From the NCBI GenBank assembly GCA_949357655.1, contig CASHTG010000019.1, positions 682,001 to 746,000 of the forward strand: a DNA stretch of 64,000 nucleotides. Reading direction: 5' to 3'. The stretch comes from Parascedosporium putredinis (taxonomy: Eukaryota > Ascomycota > Sordariomycetes > Microascales > Microascaceae). This document shows, in pieces, positions 20,429-33,224 of this stretch (within the stretch, counting starts at the first letter, position 1; the number at the start of each line of letters is the position of its first letter). Made by a program: the position numbers and the translations under genes. A model generated the notes under the pieces. The model saw nothing but the letters and a program-made list of their open reading frames with translations. It was not told where the DNA came from and ran no database searches.

Positions 20429-21856
20429 TTACGAGGAGTACTGAACTTCTAATCCAAGAGTCCTGAAGGGCTGATCTGGCCTGTGTAGGTCGATCCCGCT
20501 CCCGATGCTATAAATCAACGCCTTTACCCTTCCCTCCCAGAGAATCCCTATCGTCGAGTTCTGGCTGATTCGCGCTTTGATCACCCCACTATAATCCTCT
20601 TCCTTACCGCCAGCGGTTTCCGTTCTCGACAACACCTCTTTTTGGTTTCCTAGGGAAGTGGGCGCATGCGCCGCGGGCTCGTCCAACCGCCACTCCAACT
20701 TGGCCTGCATGCTCCGACTCCACGCTTTAACTACCGCGGGGTCGGTGGTAACCAGGCTGTGTGTCGTAGAGAGCGGCGCCTCGAGCTGTGCTGCGGGATC
20801 TTCAACGCGCCGGAGGAACTCCTTTCGCCAGAGCTCCATTCCGACGGACCAATTGCTTTCGTAGCTGTAAACGTTGAAGTCGAGCATCGTGGCGAGGCTA
20901 CAGTGTCGTCCTGCCATGACGGAGTAGCTCGCGCGAATGCTGCCCATAAGTGGGTTGAGTGTCAGCGTGGCCGTAAGTGGCGTGCCCCGATATGATGGCA
21001 GGGTTGCGAATCGCAGCCCGCAGCTGACTCCGCCTGACTTATTGAGCGTCCCGTAATAGATCTCCCCACCCGCCGTGAAGCGCCCGTATATCCGTTCGCG
21101 ATCCGGGCCGTTTCCATTCGTCCGGGGCTCAGCACCGGTAGAAGTCGGCGGAGGGGAGTTTGTCGCGTCGCCACCAAAATTATACACGCCCTCACACCGA
21201 GAAGGCCACCATCGGAAGATGCTAGACCTTCGACAGAGAATTTACCCACGTCGTATTGCGCGAGACCGAGAAGAGAACCACCGTTCCTCAGACTCTTGGA
21301 TGATACGGCCCTGAGCTGGAGTTGTAGTCCCGAAGAGAACCTCTTGATCACGAGCGCCTCCAGCAAGGACTGTGGCAGGTATAACCTCCCATATAGCAAC
21401 GAAGGCCCATTCTCTACAATTGGTTGAAGAGCCTGGACAGGGTCGCGTCTGGGGAGCTGTTGTAGTGATCTATAGCCACGGCATAAGATTGGAAGGGGTA
21501 GGCTTTCGGACTGCGGATCGAAGTGGTCTTTGAGAGGCGCGGATGAGTAAAGGTAGGACACGGAGCCGTCAACTATTCCGATGGAACCGAGCTGGTATGA
21601 TGTCGCAAAGTGAGGCGTGGCGAGTGAGGAGAGGCTTAATCGAAGTCCCTGTGGTGTCGGAAAGCAGAGGAGCTCTGCAGGCGATCGCGGTCGTGGTGTG
21701 TTAGCGCCCAAGGGCGTGCAAACAAGTTGTTTAGGGAGGGCTAGGAGGTGGTAGCGTACCATGCGCAGTAGAATTGAGGGTTGAGTATGAATTGTCCTGG
21801 CTCCATCCTGTCGCGTTGTAAAAAGCGTTCTGGACGTGGACCATGAACTCCCTCAT
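20429..21856 (-). CDS. MDM10: MDM10, mitochondrial outer-membrane beta-barrel (ERMES and SAM subunit)
   Basis: Exons are 21760-21856 and 20429-21674 with an 85-nt intron. The family N-terminus is present (MREFMVHVQNAFYNATGW, then NSYSTLNSTAHELL across the intron), followed by SLSSLATPHFATSYQLGS and the characteristic beta-strand pattern up to GSGIDL and a final strand ending in EVQYSS. One base is missing in the CCC at 21189-21191, where VRGVYNFGGDA is split between frames; restored length is 447 aa, normal for the family. MDM10 is the barrel of the ER-mitochondria encounter structure and also joins the SAM complex for beta-barrel assembly and Tom40 maturation. Start choice rests on the conserved first helix. 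Confidence 0.93.
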
Positions 21857-23212
21857 GGTGTCGGTAGGGGTCCCGCGTCGAGACTTGCGCCTTCGTTGCT
21901 ATAATAAACTCATGCGTGCGTACGTGCGTGCGAGTCTCGGGCCAGCGATATCTCGTTATATTCCTTGTCGGCAAAGAAATTTGAAGTCACCTCTCGAATT
22001 TTGAGTTCAGTTTAGACCCCAAGGTCTGATGATTGACCTTCCCTTCTTGCGCTCTGCTTCCATTCCCTCTTCACGAAGTCGGCGGTAAAAGTCCGGCAAA
22101 AGAATTAGCTCCATAAAGGTCTACCTCGGTACCTTGTTGGAGGTGGGCTTGCTCCAGGACAGTGTCAAGTGTTAATAGAGAGATTCAGCACGGACTAAGA
22201 CTCTCCGCGTACTATCTATCACCTTCATGGCAATAGAAGACTCAATGGCGAACTACGGGGCCGGTGCGAGAGTCGGATAACGGACAGCTTGAAAGAAAAC
22301 TTAAGAAATCTTGTCTTAAAATATGCCACTAGAAATGACTCTATTGAAATAGAACGGTAACAGAAAAAAAAAGAAAAGGAATAAAAACCGCTGGGCGACG
22401 AGCTCCTCTCTTTCATGAGGGACTAGCGGCAATTGCACATTTCCCTTCTGTGCCGGCCGTCGCGTAGTTGTAGCGAGAGAGACAGCGGCTCAAAATTCTC
22501 CGAGATGATGGTGAGAATCGCGCGGCTTTGTTTCAACTCCGCTCCCTTTCTTCCCCTCCTTTCCCCAAAACTACCCAAGTTCCTCGTTGCTTCCGCGAAG
22601 GATTCGGGTAGACCCAACCGGATCTATCTAACTGCCGTTTTGATGCTTGTCCTTTCGTAGCTACGCTTGATCGTTAGCCTCATTTCCTGCAGGGGTCGAT
22701 GCTGAGTCACGAGAACGCCGCCTGCATTCCCCTTTGAGAGCAATAAGACCGCGTCGTGAAGGCGTGCTTGGAGGGTGGGTTGGGGTTGTTTTAAACTACG
22801 CCCCCATTGAATAAACGCACGGCAAAATGTAGTTAGGTCGACCTCGGTAGCTGCGGGGATAGAAACTGCATGGAACATCGTGCATTGCGGCCAGGTAAGA
22901 AAGGGGAATAGAACCCTTTGCTGAAAGCGAGGCATTGAAAGTGAGTGGGGTTGCTCTTGAACAAAGAAGGGAAAATACGGCTAACGCCTTTCCTCATTGA
23001 TATATTACTAGCGAGGATCACATTGCGCCCTACTACTCGCCATTAAACTGCAGTGAGTAGTTTATCTGTGGGACATTACTTTCGTACCAGTGTTCGTGTG
23101 CCTGGCTGGTTGTGTGTGTGTGTGGGTATGTGTTGGTATGTGTATAAATTCTGCCCCCGTCCCCAATGGCGCTTTCGCCCCGTTTCCTAACTCTTCAAAC
23201 GCTCTCTTTCAT
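21857..23212. other. Intergenic: MDM10 promoter and 3' region of the PAP2 gene
   Basis: No gene recognised. A GT-rich tract (gtgtgtgtgtgtgggtatgtg, 23107-23127) lies near the 3' end of the PAP2 gene. Short open frames on both strands do not look like protein. Confidence 0.5.
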
Positions 23213-24790
23213 TCAAACAACCTGAAGTGGAGAACCCTGCCACGTCCTCTCAACCGCTGTTTCGGGGTCCGTCCAGTTTATGGGCTTATGGATGCGAACG
23301 ACCCATAGGAAGTAGTCCTCAATGACAAGAAGGTTGAGAAGGATTCCGTTGGCATTCCAGGCAATGCAGCAAACAAGCGCTCCGGCAACTGCGTCGAGGA
23401 TGAAATGGTTCGCGGTCGCAACGATGGCAGCTAGGATGACTGCGGGGTATGACAGACCCAGGATGACGATGACGAGGCGCTTCCACGATGTCGAGCGCAG
23501 GCCGGCGACCGGGAATGTCGCAATGGTCAATCCGATCAGAAGGGAGTATCCGAAATGAAGCGAAGGCATGGCCGCTAATCGACACGTTAGCATCGGCGAT
23601 GACATTTTGTTTTATAAAAAAACGATGGGGGAAAAAGGGGATAGGCAATACGCCCTCATTAGTGATGTGGCATTGACTTACCATATTGGTTGCAAAATTT
23701 GTTGGCGGTCCAGACGCTCTTTTCGCCGTCGGCGCTATGAACAGTATCGACAAATCCGAAACTCTTCGACTCGACCGCATCGGGGCCATCGTAATCAGGA
23801 TCGCTCAGCAGGCGAGGTGGCATGCAAGGCCAGAGTGTAAAAACGACAAAAGCGATCAAATTGCAAAGAGCCATGGTGCGTCGGCGGGCTTCATAAAGCA
23901 TCGGCCCGGAGTTTCCTCCAATGCTATTATCGCCGCCATTCATCCCGGCCATGGAACGCCGCCTGCGGGTGGTGGTGAAATAGTAGAGGAGCACAAGGAA
24001 AAGAATGGTTCCGGGAATATGAATGAAGGAGTAGACGCGGTTAGTCCATCGCATCAAAGTCGGATATTGGAGGAACCACTCCTGAACTGGGCGCTCAACG
24101 AAGATACCCAGAGCCTGCTCTAGGTGGATCAGCTGTAGCGCATGCTTGCGAGCAACGTGCACAGTTCCTTCGACGAGTGTCACTGCTGTGAAGGCTCGAC
24201 CAAGTTGGTAAACCTAAGGTGAGGAATTGTTAGCAAGGAAGATTCGACTAAGTTATGTATAGGTTGCTTTGGACAAATCAAGAGGAAACAGTTATCGAAC
24301 AACGAGCTGGGATCTAGCACCTGCCGCATCGCAGATTTGGGTTGGCATGGAAAGGGGGGCAGTTTTGCGCGCGCGGTAGGCTCGGAAATGGGCAGGACAA
24401 GTGCTTACCCAGTAGATCAATGCCCAGTACCAGGCCTCGACAAGGAAGGGGAATTTTGGAGTAGGCGACTCAGCAACCGGTCCTTGAAAACAGTTGTGTT
24501 AGGTGTCGACACGATTCGGTTGTACCGGAACAAGCGGAGTTTGCGATTCCTCCATCTTGACTGCTCGAGAGGAGATAGAGTGCCGGAGCTGGAAGCCCAG
24601 TCGACTGATGGATCCCTATCCGAGAGTTCCGAGTCTGAGAGGTCGTCGGATCGCTTTCGTGTGTTTTCTAGGGGCGAATAGGCAGCGAGCTTAGAGGCGA
24701 CGCTTTGCTGGCCCAGAGTGCGATTAAACCATGCCCCTCCAAAAGAAGGACGATGACCACGAGCGGCTCAGCTACAGCGCCTATGCCCAT
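23213..24790 (-). CDS. PAP2-superfamily multi-pass membrane enzyme (PAP2_3, inositol-phosphotransferase-like)
   Basis: Exons are 24409-24790, 23682-24213 and 23213-23574. Several hydrophobic segments alternate with a Ser/Asp-rich loop and a basic loop (TTTRRRRS). The catalytic signature of the PAP2_3 group is clear: AAMPSLHFGYS followed about 60 residues later by ATANHFILDAVAG. The same motif pair occurs in inositol-phosphorylceramide synthase Aur1 and its relatives, so lipid phosphate transfer or hydrolysis at a membrane is expected; the substrate is not determined. The junction between exons 2 and 3 falls just before the PSLH motif and fixes the splice phase. Two bases are missing in exon 1 (C run 24734-24737, T run 24454-24457); restored length is 425 aa. 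Start at 24790 gives a signal-anchor-like first helix. Confidence 0.82.
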
Positions 24791-27700
24791 GGTGGGTGGT
24801 CTGTTGGAGGCGTCGTGGTGATGGTTGCTTGTAGACGTCCAAAGTAGGGCGATGACGGCGATAAGAGTATCGGCGGGGTGGTGAGGTGGAAGGTATTGCA
24901 GAGGAGGAGTAGGGGGTGGGAAGGGGATGGAATTGAGACAAGATTGTGGGGATGGGACTGGTTTTGAGGACGGAAAGTTAGGAATCGATCGGCCAGAGAT
25001 GGGGTTTGAGTCTGAATGGGAGGAGACAAGAGGCAAGAGCCAGGTTTTTGGACACGCATGGGGGTTGAGGCCAAGGTCTTCAAGTGTGGAGCTCTGGTCC
25101 CGGTGCCAGGAAAGGTGAGAAACCGTCTTGGCGACGCCGCTGCCAGTGTGAGTGTGGGTGCAAGACACGGACTACTTGTACTTGGAAGGGCACTTGCAAG
25201 GCTTGGGAGAACAAGGAAGGAAGGACCCAGTAGAAAGAAAAGGAAAGAAAAAGGAAAAAGAAAAGAAACCAGAAATGGGGCTTACCACCAAGTGGAACCA
25301 ATCCGAACGACCGGCGGCGACGGCAAGAGCTTGGGAGCAGAGGAAGGGGCTACGGAAAACACGGAACACGGGACTAGGTCTATTCTCACAGAGTGCACAT
25401 GCAATGTCTGTTCGAGGAGGGCAACGGTCTGTTTACACTGGGAGGGTAAGAGCCAAAGTCGTCTTGTTCATCAAGTGCTTGGCGGGGAGATCTGAGTTTC
25501 CATGCTCGAGGTTGCATCAGGTCTCGTTTCTCTCCCATCTCCTCCGCGGGTTCCGTTTGGCTGCTTCGCTTGCCTGGAAATCCGCTGGGGTTATTTTCAC
25601 TGAAGGCAGGCGAGCAGGGTAGCCCCCGTCCCGCCCAAGAGCCGGAGCAAAGACGGTACGGTATGCAAACGCTGCGGTTTTCGAGGCCCAGGTCAATCAA
25701 TTTGATTGATTACGAGAGGAGCTGGCTGTGGGCTGGGCAATCCACCCAAAAAGAAAGGAAACAACACTTTAATGATGCGCAGGTACATCCTATTCCCTGT
25801 CTTGTACCTGATACACCACGACCCAACTTGCTGAGAGGTCGTGTGCACCAATGCCCTTTTGTGCACGGCTCCGTCTAGGCGAGAATTGCCGATAATAATA
25901 ATAATTACTCTTTACCGTAGTAGAGAAAACGGCTTTTGTCACTGTTGTCGGTTGAAGAATTGTGGCCGGCCTAATACAATTTGTCTTCAATGCCGTTCAA
26001 ATTCTTGCATGCAATGTACGAAGTCGTCGAGGTGGACCGATGATTTATTTTGGGCTCGACGTCGTGACGTGGGTTTGCCCGTTTGAGGATCCCTGCGGAT
26101 ATCGTCCATCCTTGCCGTCGAGCGCTATGAAGTCCGCGTTGGCGTGCCCCACACTCGTCAATGGGCGCACAGGAGACGCAACGTACGCGTGTCGGTCCAA
26201 AAAGAACATATACGGCGAACGTTAAAACATCGTGGCAGTGGCACAAAGCCGCCGACATGTACTCCGTAAAAGCCACTCCTCTTTTGGAAAGTAAAAGATA
26301 TCATCGGCGAGCGAAGAGTTCCGCCCCACAATCCAAGGGGATGCTGCAAGCTGACCTCTCAAATGAGAGTTTCTCAAGAGCGATAAGTGACAAGAGAAGA
26401 CGGCCGGTACTTGCGGAAGAAACCCACACGACACCATCCAATGGATCCATCCAACCGTCCACCCACACCATGCAGGCTGACGCACACCTCATTATGCCCT
26501 CCGTTTGTTTCAGTGTCGAGCCTCTTGCGGCACCCACTGGGCGCAGCAAATACCTGTATCGGGGTGGAGACGTTCTCGAGCCAACAAATCACAACAGCTA
26601 TTCATTTCATTGCTGGACTCGCCAGCAGTACCGTTTACCGCAGTGGCCTGAGTTGTCCCGCCGGGGATGCCCTAGTATTCTCATGAAGAGCGGATTTGTC
26701 GAGCACAACGTAACGACATCGGCAGTTTGTATCATGCAAGCAGTACGGTGCAGTCGCCCGATCAGTCAGAAGAATGTGCCCTACGAAGAGCGGTGACCTT
26801 AGGAAGCAGAAAGTCCATTCGCTGCTGCGATAGAGGTGACAGAGTTCGTTGCTACATACATCCATAGATGGCTCGGAAAGAGACCCGGGCACAGGACGGG
26901 GCCTGTGCTAGTGCTCTATTCGTCTCCAAACAATCCAAGGCTGGAGCACATCTGACGGCACGCTGACACCAACCACGGACGTCGTCCGTCGCTGCAGGTT
27001 TCGCGCATCAATCCTTTCAAGTCAGTCCAGAACAGGCCAAACCGTAATATACTGGCGTGCTCCTTTGAACCATCTGTCAAACCCAAAGTCTACTTCGCCA
27101 CTGAAGCTGAAAGTCTAACGCCGACTGCTTCAAGACATGATATCTTCGATGAGTAGATTGATGTTCCTCCAGTTTTACCCCATGCCATTGACGAAAACGA
27201 AGGAAAAAGAAAGAAGAAACCTCTACCTATATAGCGGTAGATGTGAACACTGGTGTTTTGTGGTGAGGAGGCTGTACTCTAACGAGCCAGTTGTTGGTGA
27301 TTGAACTGAATATTATTATTATTAATTACGATGTGGCCTGCTGGCTTGCAAGGAGATACGGGAGAGGCGTTGCCAGTCCATGTCGCAGTGACATCCGTTC
27401 AGGAGGCCAGACTTCGAGTTTCTGAGCTGTCTCGGTCGTCGATTGGCAGTCACGAAACGCACCAGCCCTTGATTGGGCAAAGACGCACACGAGACAAGTG
27501 ATTACATTGCGTCATACAGACTGGGGGCTGATGATCTGGCGCCAAACCGAATGGAACCGTCGGCTCAACCGTGCTTCCTCCTCGACGTTCAGAGCTAGCA
27601 GGTTGCTGATCCTCACAATCGACCCCCTGTTTTGACTCCACTCTACCAGTTCCTCCAGGGGCTGTGGAGCCTCGAGTTTTTCTCCTTCTGTGCAATTGAT

Positions 27701-30700
27701 ACGCAAGATACGTTCCTTGTCGTGGCTCGCTCCACTGCTATTTAGTTGTACTCCTTGCTGGGCCTTTGAGACCACCATCTATTATTCTGAGGGGCGCTGA
27801 CTGGAAAGCGTCGGCAATCCGGCGCCGTGCTTTCGAACAGGTTTTCCGGTTCCCTACCCATGTAGACGATACATTTATGCAACTTTGAGGTGTAAGGGAG
27901 CCAGAGACCGGCCGGCACTAGGCCTAAATCACTCTGCCACATGCCGCTGGCTGAAGCAGATGTGGGCGGTGGCTGGCCCTTGCACCCCGTTATCTTGTCA
28001 CGCTTCAGGTTCGGGGAATTGATGACGTCCGATTCTCCGTGTTGCTCTTTCGCTTTGTTTTCTTCGTCTCTTGAATGGGGGCACTCGCATTCTTGCGATT
28101 ACAATTTTCACCCTCCGTACAATCAAGGAATTAAATCCCAATTCGATTCCCGAATTCCGACTCATGCGCTCGCTTGCCACCACCGATCGCTGATTTCCCA
28201 GAACGTGATGATTCAACATGGAGGCTCAGCGCAGTGATGACTTGCTGGAGTGGATGCTTCCACGGACTATTCGAGATGTGCTAAGATTTTAAGTTAGTCA
28301 ACCAGTTCGCGATGAGTCGGTTGTCTGCTTGTAAGCCCTGATGAGAGAGTCGATGCCCATGCGGGGATCTCTCATATCAGGCTTTTTCCGCATGGGTCAG
28401 TCGCTTCTACTTGGATCCCTTTCTTTCTTTTGAGTTTTTTTCTTTCTTTTTGCTACACTCATAAGGTTGACACGTCTAATATACGAGAGATACGTAATTG
28501 TTCTTCCCCTTCTTTCTTTCATACGCTTCCTGTTCCGACTCATGCGATGCTCGGAAATTAGAACTCTCTGGCGCGGTCATAGCTTCTCACGTGTTTCGTA
28601 TTGCACCGAGAGTCGGGCAGTCCCTGAGGCACACTAGGAGCTCGAGTTTCGGGGAAACGCGACAATCTGCCTTGTTCCTTTTCTCGATCAATCAATCTTG
28701 ATGTGGACCTTTCCGCGCAGGGCTTTCCTCGGTCCCGCTCCCGCTCGCTAGCCCCCTGCAAAATTTCTCGTTGTGAGGAGCTTGACGGGGCTCGCATCAA
28801 GTTCAAATTTCCGACGTTCGTGAGGCAAAAACGGGGCGATGAAAAATAGTACCATCGACGTCCGTTTTCCTTCTCTTTGCCACATGGCCGCCTTCGTTCG
28901 GGGTCCGAAGAAAACCGGCGGGATCGGGCACTCCGGCTCCGACCGAGGCCCCCTTTCCGCCATTCAAACAAGATAAACGGGGTTGTTACGGATGAGAAAA
29001 CCCTCCCATGCCCGTACTAATGCCATTTCCAAGTGGGGATGCAGAAAAGAATTAAAAGAGAGAAAGGGGAAACGAAGCCACCGAGGTCGAAAAAAGCAAA
29101 CAAAAATCAAGACATGAACATGCCGAGCTTGATTGACTCTCAGCATGTGAGATTCTCGTCGCATTTGGCGCATTAGAGGGGTTGACTGGATCTGACTTGA
29201 GAGGAATAGATATGATGTCTCTGGGAGTATAGCTGCGGACCACGTCAATCCATTGCAAACACAGCCAAGCGGAAGGAGCCATCAGCCTGAACGCGCTTGG
29301 AGGGTAAAAGGAATCGACCAAGATTACGATCACCTTCGCCTAAACGATCCATCGAGGTCTAGACCATGTGTTGATGCAGCTGAGTCATCCCGATCTTGAA
29401 AGAAGTTTCTCATCCTCACCGGCGCGTTTTTTCTTCGCCTTTGAAACATCCTTTCAAATATTAAAGAATGCAAGTCAACTGCAAAGAAGAGAAAAAGAAA
29501 AAAAGGGAAAAAAAAAGAAGAAAGAGACAGGGGGTCATTAAAGCAGATGGGACGGTGGTCAGTAGGTTGAGATGATTATTATAGCTTCATCCGCCACCTA
29601 TTAAAACCTAACGCCGAACCCGTATGCTTCTAAGGCCAAGGAGTCAAAGATTGATGATCCATTGACTTATTCTCCACCAGTGCTGCAAGTCTTTCACATA
29701 CCTCTCTATTGCATTCACATGCCAGTAACATTATGCCAAACTGATCCCCTCCCCTAAATATGTTGCGCCAAAACTTGGGTGAAGGCGGGGTTCGAACTTA
29801 TCTAACTCCTCGTGCGTCGCAGGATGATGCGGGGAATAAATTCTCTTCGTTCGAAGCGGCTGGGCAACGATGCTGGTGGTGTGTCACACGATAATTGCCC
29901 ACCATTAGCAGTTCCAGGCCCAGACCCTTTCCGGACCCTGATGACTTGCCAATTTGCCCTTCCTTCTCCGTCTTTTATGGCTAGCTAGTGTATACTTTTG
30001 CGATGGTGATAGCTTCATCATCACCACGTACTTGGAGCACGTAGGTGTGCACTGCCAGCTGGCAAGCGAAGCAAAAAACTCCTTCGTGAAGCCAACCCTG
30101 CAGAAAAGCGTCCCCCGACCGATGTCGCCCAAAGCCGAAGATGGTCCAGGCGCAAATGGGCCGGTGCCGTGTGCCGTGTGCCGTTTGCCGTCCCCTCCCC
30201 GCCAACGACGCGATCGATTGATGCGGCGAGAGTAATTTATTTTCTTTGACTCAGGTGGTCCGAGGAGAAAGGGCATCCATCGACTCGACCCTTGTTTCCC
30301 TCATTCCTGTTTTCCTCACTCACCCACCCTTTTCCTTTCTCTCACCCCAACCATCCACTCCACCGCCCTTCGCCCGATTCTCCTGGATTTGTGGAAAGCT
30401 GGGTGAAGGAGGGGCTGATGGGAGGAGGCGGATATTAATAACTTTAGAGATCCATGGAACCTTGGGAAGGAGTCAAAATGAATTGCTCATGTCCGTGAAC
30501 CGCGATGGGGGTTCTCGCATGCCTGTTCGCAACAGCCTCGTCTTTATCCCCCTCTCCGTCCTCCTCCCCACCTCAGCGCACGAAGGAAAACGACTATATG
30601 AGGGGGTGAATAGGAGCGGAAGCGAAGGGCGAAGGGGGTCAGAGTCAAGGGCCAAGAAACACCAAGATGCGCCCAGCATCAAAACATTAACGTGATGCTG

Positions 30701-33224
30701 TGAGCTTGAGCCTAAGGTGCGCCTTGACACCTACCTCGAGGCATTCGGAGGAAGGCTGCCATGGCCAAAAGGCCCAAAGCGGAATCCCGTCCGCGACACG
30801 CAGAGGGGGAAAAATGCAGCAGGTCATGCGATGGTGAGAACCCTGTGCGGGGAGGACCAGGGCCCCAGGCGGATGGCGGCGCCTCCCCTCCCTCGAGAGG
30901 CAAAGGAAAAAAAGCGTTCGAGGGAGATGCATGGTGGTGGTGTGAGTAGGGCTGGCATTGGCGTGTTGGGCCTTGGCTGGTTCCTGCTGCTTGCTGGGTT
31001 TGGCGGGGTCATGAGGACCTCAGTGCCCCCAGTGCCTTCCCAGCCCCACAACCCCGGCGGCGTCGACCGGCGGCACAAGGTTCGGTGGACATTCCAGCGG
31101 GAAGGAGCTCCAGAGCACTATTAAAAAAAAAAAAATTTGGTCCGCCGCTTCGACTCGGACTGATTTGTCAACGAGGCCTCCTCCGTACCAAATGGAGGAT
31201 ACTCAGCTAGCCGATCTTGAAAAGAGAAGAAGAAGAAGCCCAACATTCCTGCATCGACCCTCCCGGGCCACACACGCCTTGAGCATTCGTCGAATGAGAC
31301 TGACGATCTCAGGGCCATCGCCAACACGATCGATTTTGTACTCTTGGCTGCTTCGTGTGCTTGACTCACCAGCCAGCCTGCATCAAGAAGTGAAAGGGAG
31401 AAGAGAAAAATAGCCACTAGATGAAATAGGCTCCAGCCATTCCTCGATCGGATTGGCCCAGGGACGCGAGCTGGATGAAGAGTGGGTGCGTGCCCTCCCG
31501 GTGGTAGCCCCGAGATCTTGTGAATGGTCCAAGGGTGGGCGGGCCATGGCCGTCGTACCTTGTGACGGCCAAATCCGGCGTATGGGGCCCATCTACATCG
31601 AGCTTGGCCCGAACGGATCGAACTAACACGTCCATCTAGCTTTTCGTCGGTATAAATTTTTTCCTATGACACATACGAGCAGATCATAGGCGGCAAACCC
31701 CGACTTCGAGGCAGAGACAGAAACAACCACCCTCGCGAGAAGGCACAAAAATCGGGATGAAAAGAATAAACGGGACTGGATATCAACGAGCAGAACAGAG
31801 ATTGTCAAGAGAAAATGGGGAATGGAGGCCTATTATTTGCTGTACTGGAAGGGGGAAGGGAACAAACCCCTCCCTTCAAACATCAGGAGAGCTCCCCACC
31901 CTGCCCGTACCCGTGTGAGCATGAGCAAAGAACAGAAATTTTGCTTGCGGCCCCTCCCCGCCAATGCGGACCTCGTGGTACACGACCGGCGCAAATAGAT
32001 TGGCTCGCAAGCAAGGGTGCGTGCTTGGATTCTAGAAGTTTTGGCGTCCCTCGTTCCTCAGACAGGCATCGTGACAGGTTGGCGTGGAGGCTAGGCGGTA
32101 CGGTACCGGGGGCTGGTTTTGGTCTTTTTTTTTTTTTTTTTCTCCTCCCTTACCTTGCATTGGCCTCTTTCCTTTTCGTAGATTTATTACTTACATTGAT
32201 GGATGTCTTGAGAGATCTGATGAGCTCCCCCTACTACCTGTACCTTCTCTTCGGTCCCCCTTTCTCTCTACCTTTTTCTTCACTCTCCCTTCTCTTCACA
32301 ATCTCCATCCCTTTCACGCTCCAGTGGAACTTTATATGCGACGCGCAATCCTCAGCTATAGCTCGGCGCCTCTTTGCAACACGGCCCAGTACCCGTTGAC
32401 CACCCTCATGAACACCAGCTCGTTGGCCTGCTGAACGATTATCGACAAACCTCACGCCCTTTCCACTTAGGACAAAACCTTATACTGAGGATTAGTGCCG
32501 TTCGAGGAACCTGCGCCCCAAAATCGAGAGAAAGAGCGTTCCGATCCTTTTCATCGCCAGTTTTTCTCGCCACCCACAATCCCGAAAACCGGCCGAAGCC
32601 AAAGAATCAACGTTCTCGCTCCCCGGCCATTCCCCCTGTCCCCGCTCCCGAAATTCTCCTTCCCTCGCCCTCACTTCCTTTGCTCTGGATTTTCGGACAA
32701 CAATTCTGGTTCCTCCAATCTATTATTCTCTTCTTGGTCTTCATTCTCCCGAGTAATGGAGATTGGAAATTCAGCTCTAGACCCGTCAATCGTCTGTTCA
32801 ACTATTACTTCCGCAGCTGCGTAGCAGCTCTTCGCCCGTGCCCCACACAAAAATCCAACTGTTTCGTTTCGTGTTGGCCGATCGCGAAACGGAGCTCACC
32901 GGCGCAACGCAAAACACCTCCACTTACACCTCGACTCGCGATTCCTTCAGCCCAACCAGCACTTTCAACTCTCACGTCCTGATTGCCTCCGACACAATTA
33001 ATCTGCCTGCCTTCAGCTTGGCCAATTTGCTACGATTCGGTGTTCGACCCGCGAACCCTGCTCAATTCGCTCGCTCGCTCCGAGCAGCTGACCCGTTCAA
33101 GATTGTGGGACAACCAAGCTCCACGCTCGCCTTCCGTCACTAACCGTCGAACGGCACTACCATTGATTTTGGAACCTCTGGCATCAATCTGTCTTGGAAG
33201 CGACAAAACTAAGCACTTGCTCCG
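24791..33224. other. 8.4-kb gene desert
   Basis: I find no convincing protein-coding gene. Open frames up to about 210 codons exist (for example 26161-26796 +), but they lack family features, have no plausible splicing partners and occur on both strands. Visible items are purine/pyrimidine tracts, a T17 run at 32125-32141, and a pyrimidine-rich stretch from 32140 to 33220 that probably forms the promoter and long 5' leader of the arrestin gene. Composition is not strikingly AT-rich, so it does not look like RIP-mutated transposon DNA. Confidence 0.45.
32125..32141 (+). repeat. T17 homopolymer
   Basis: Uninterrupted run of 17 T within the upstream region of the arrestin gene. Such poly(dT) tracts are common nucleosome-excluding elements in fungal promoters. 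Confidence 0.8.

Noticed and set aside
26161..26796. A 211-codon open frame in the gene desert
   Set aside because: No family motif, no plausible splice partners, and competing open frames on both strands. It is best explained as chance openness in GC-moderate DNA.
29785..29800. tRNA-like ggggttcgaac
   Set aside because: No acceptor stem or A-box-like arm can be found within 80 nt upstream.
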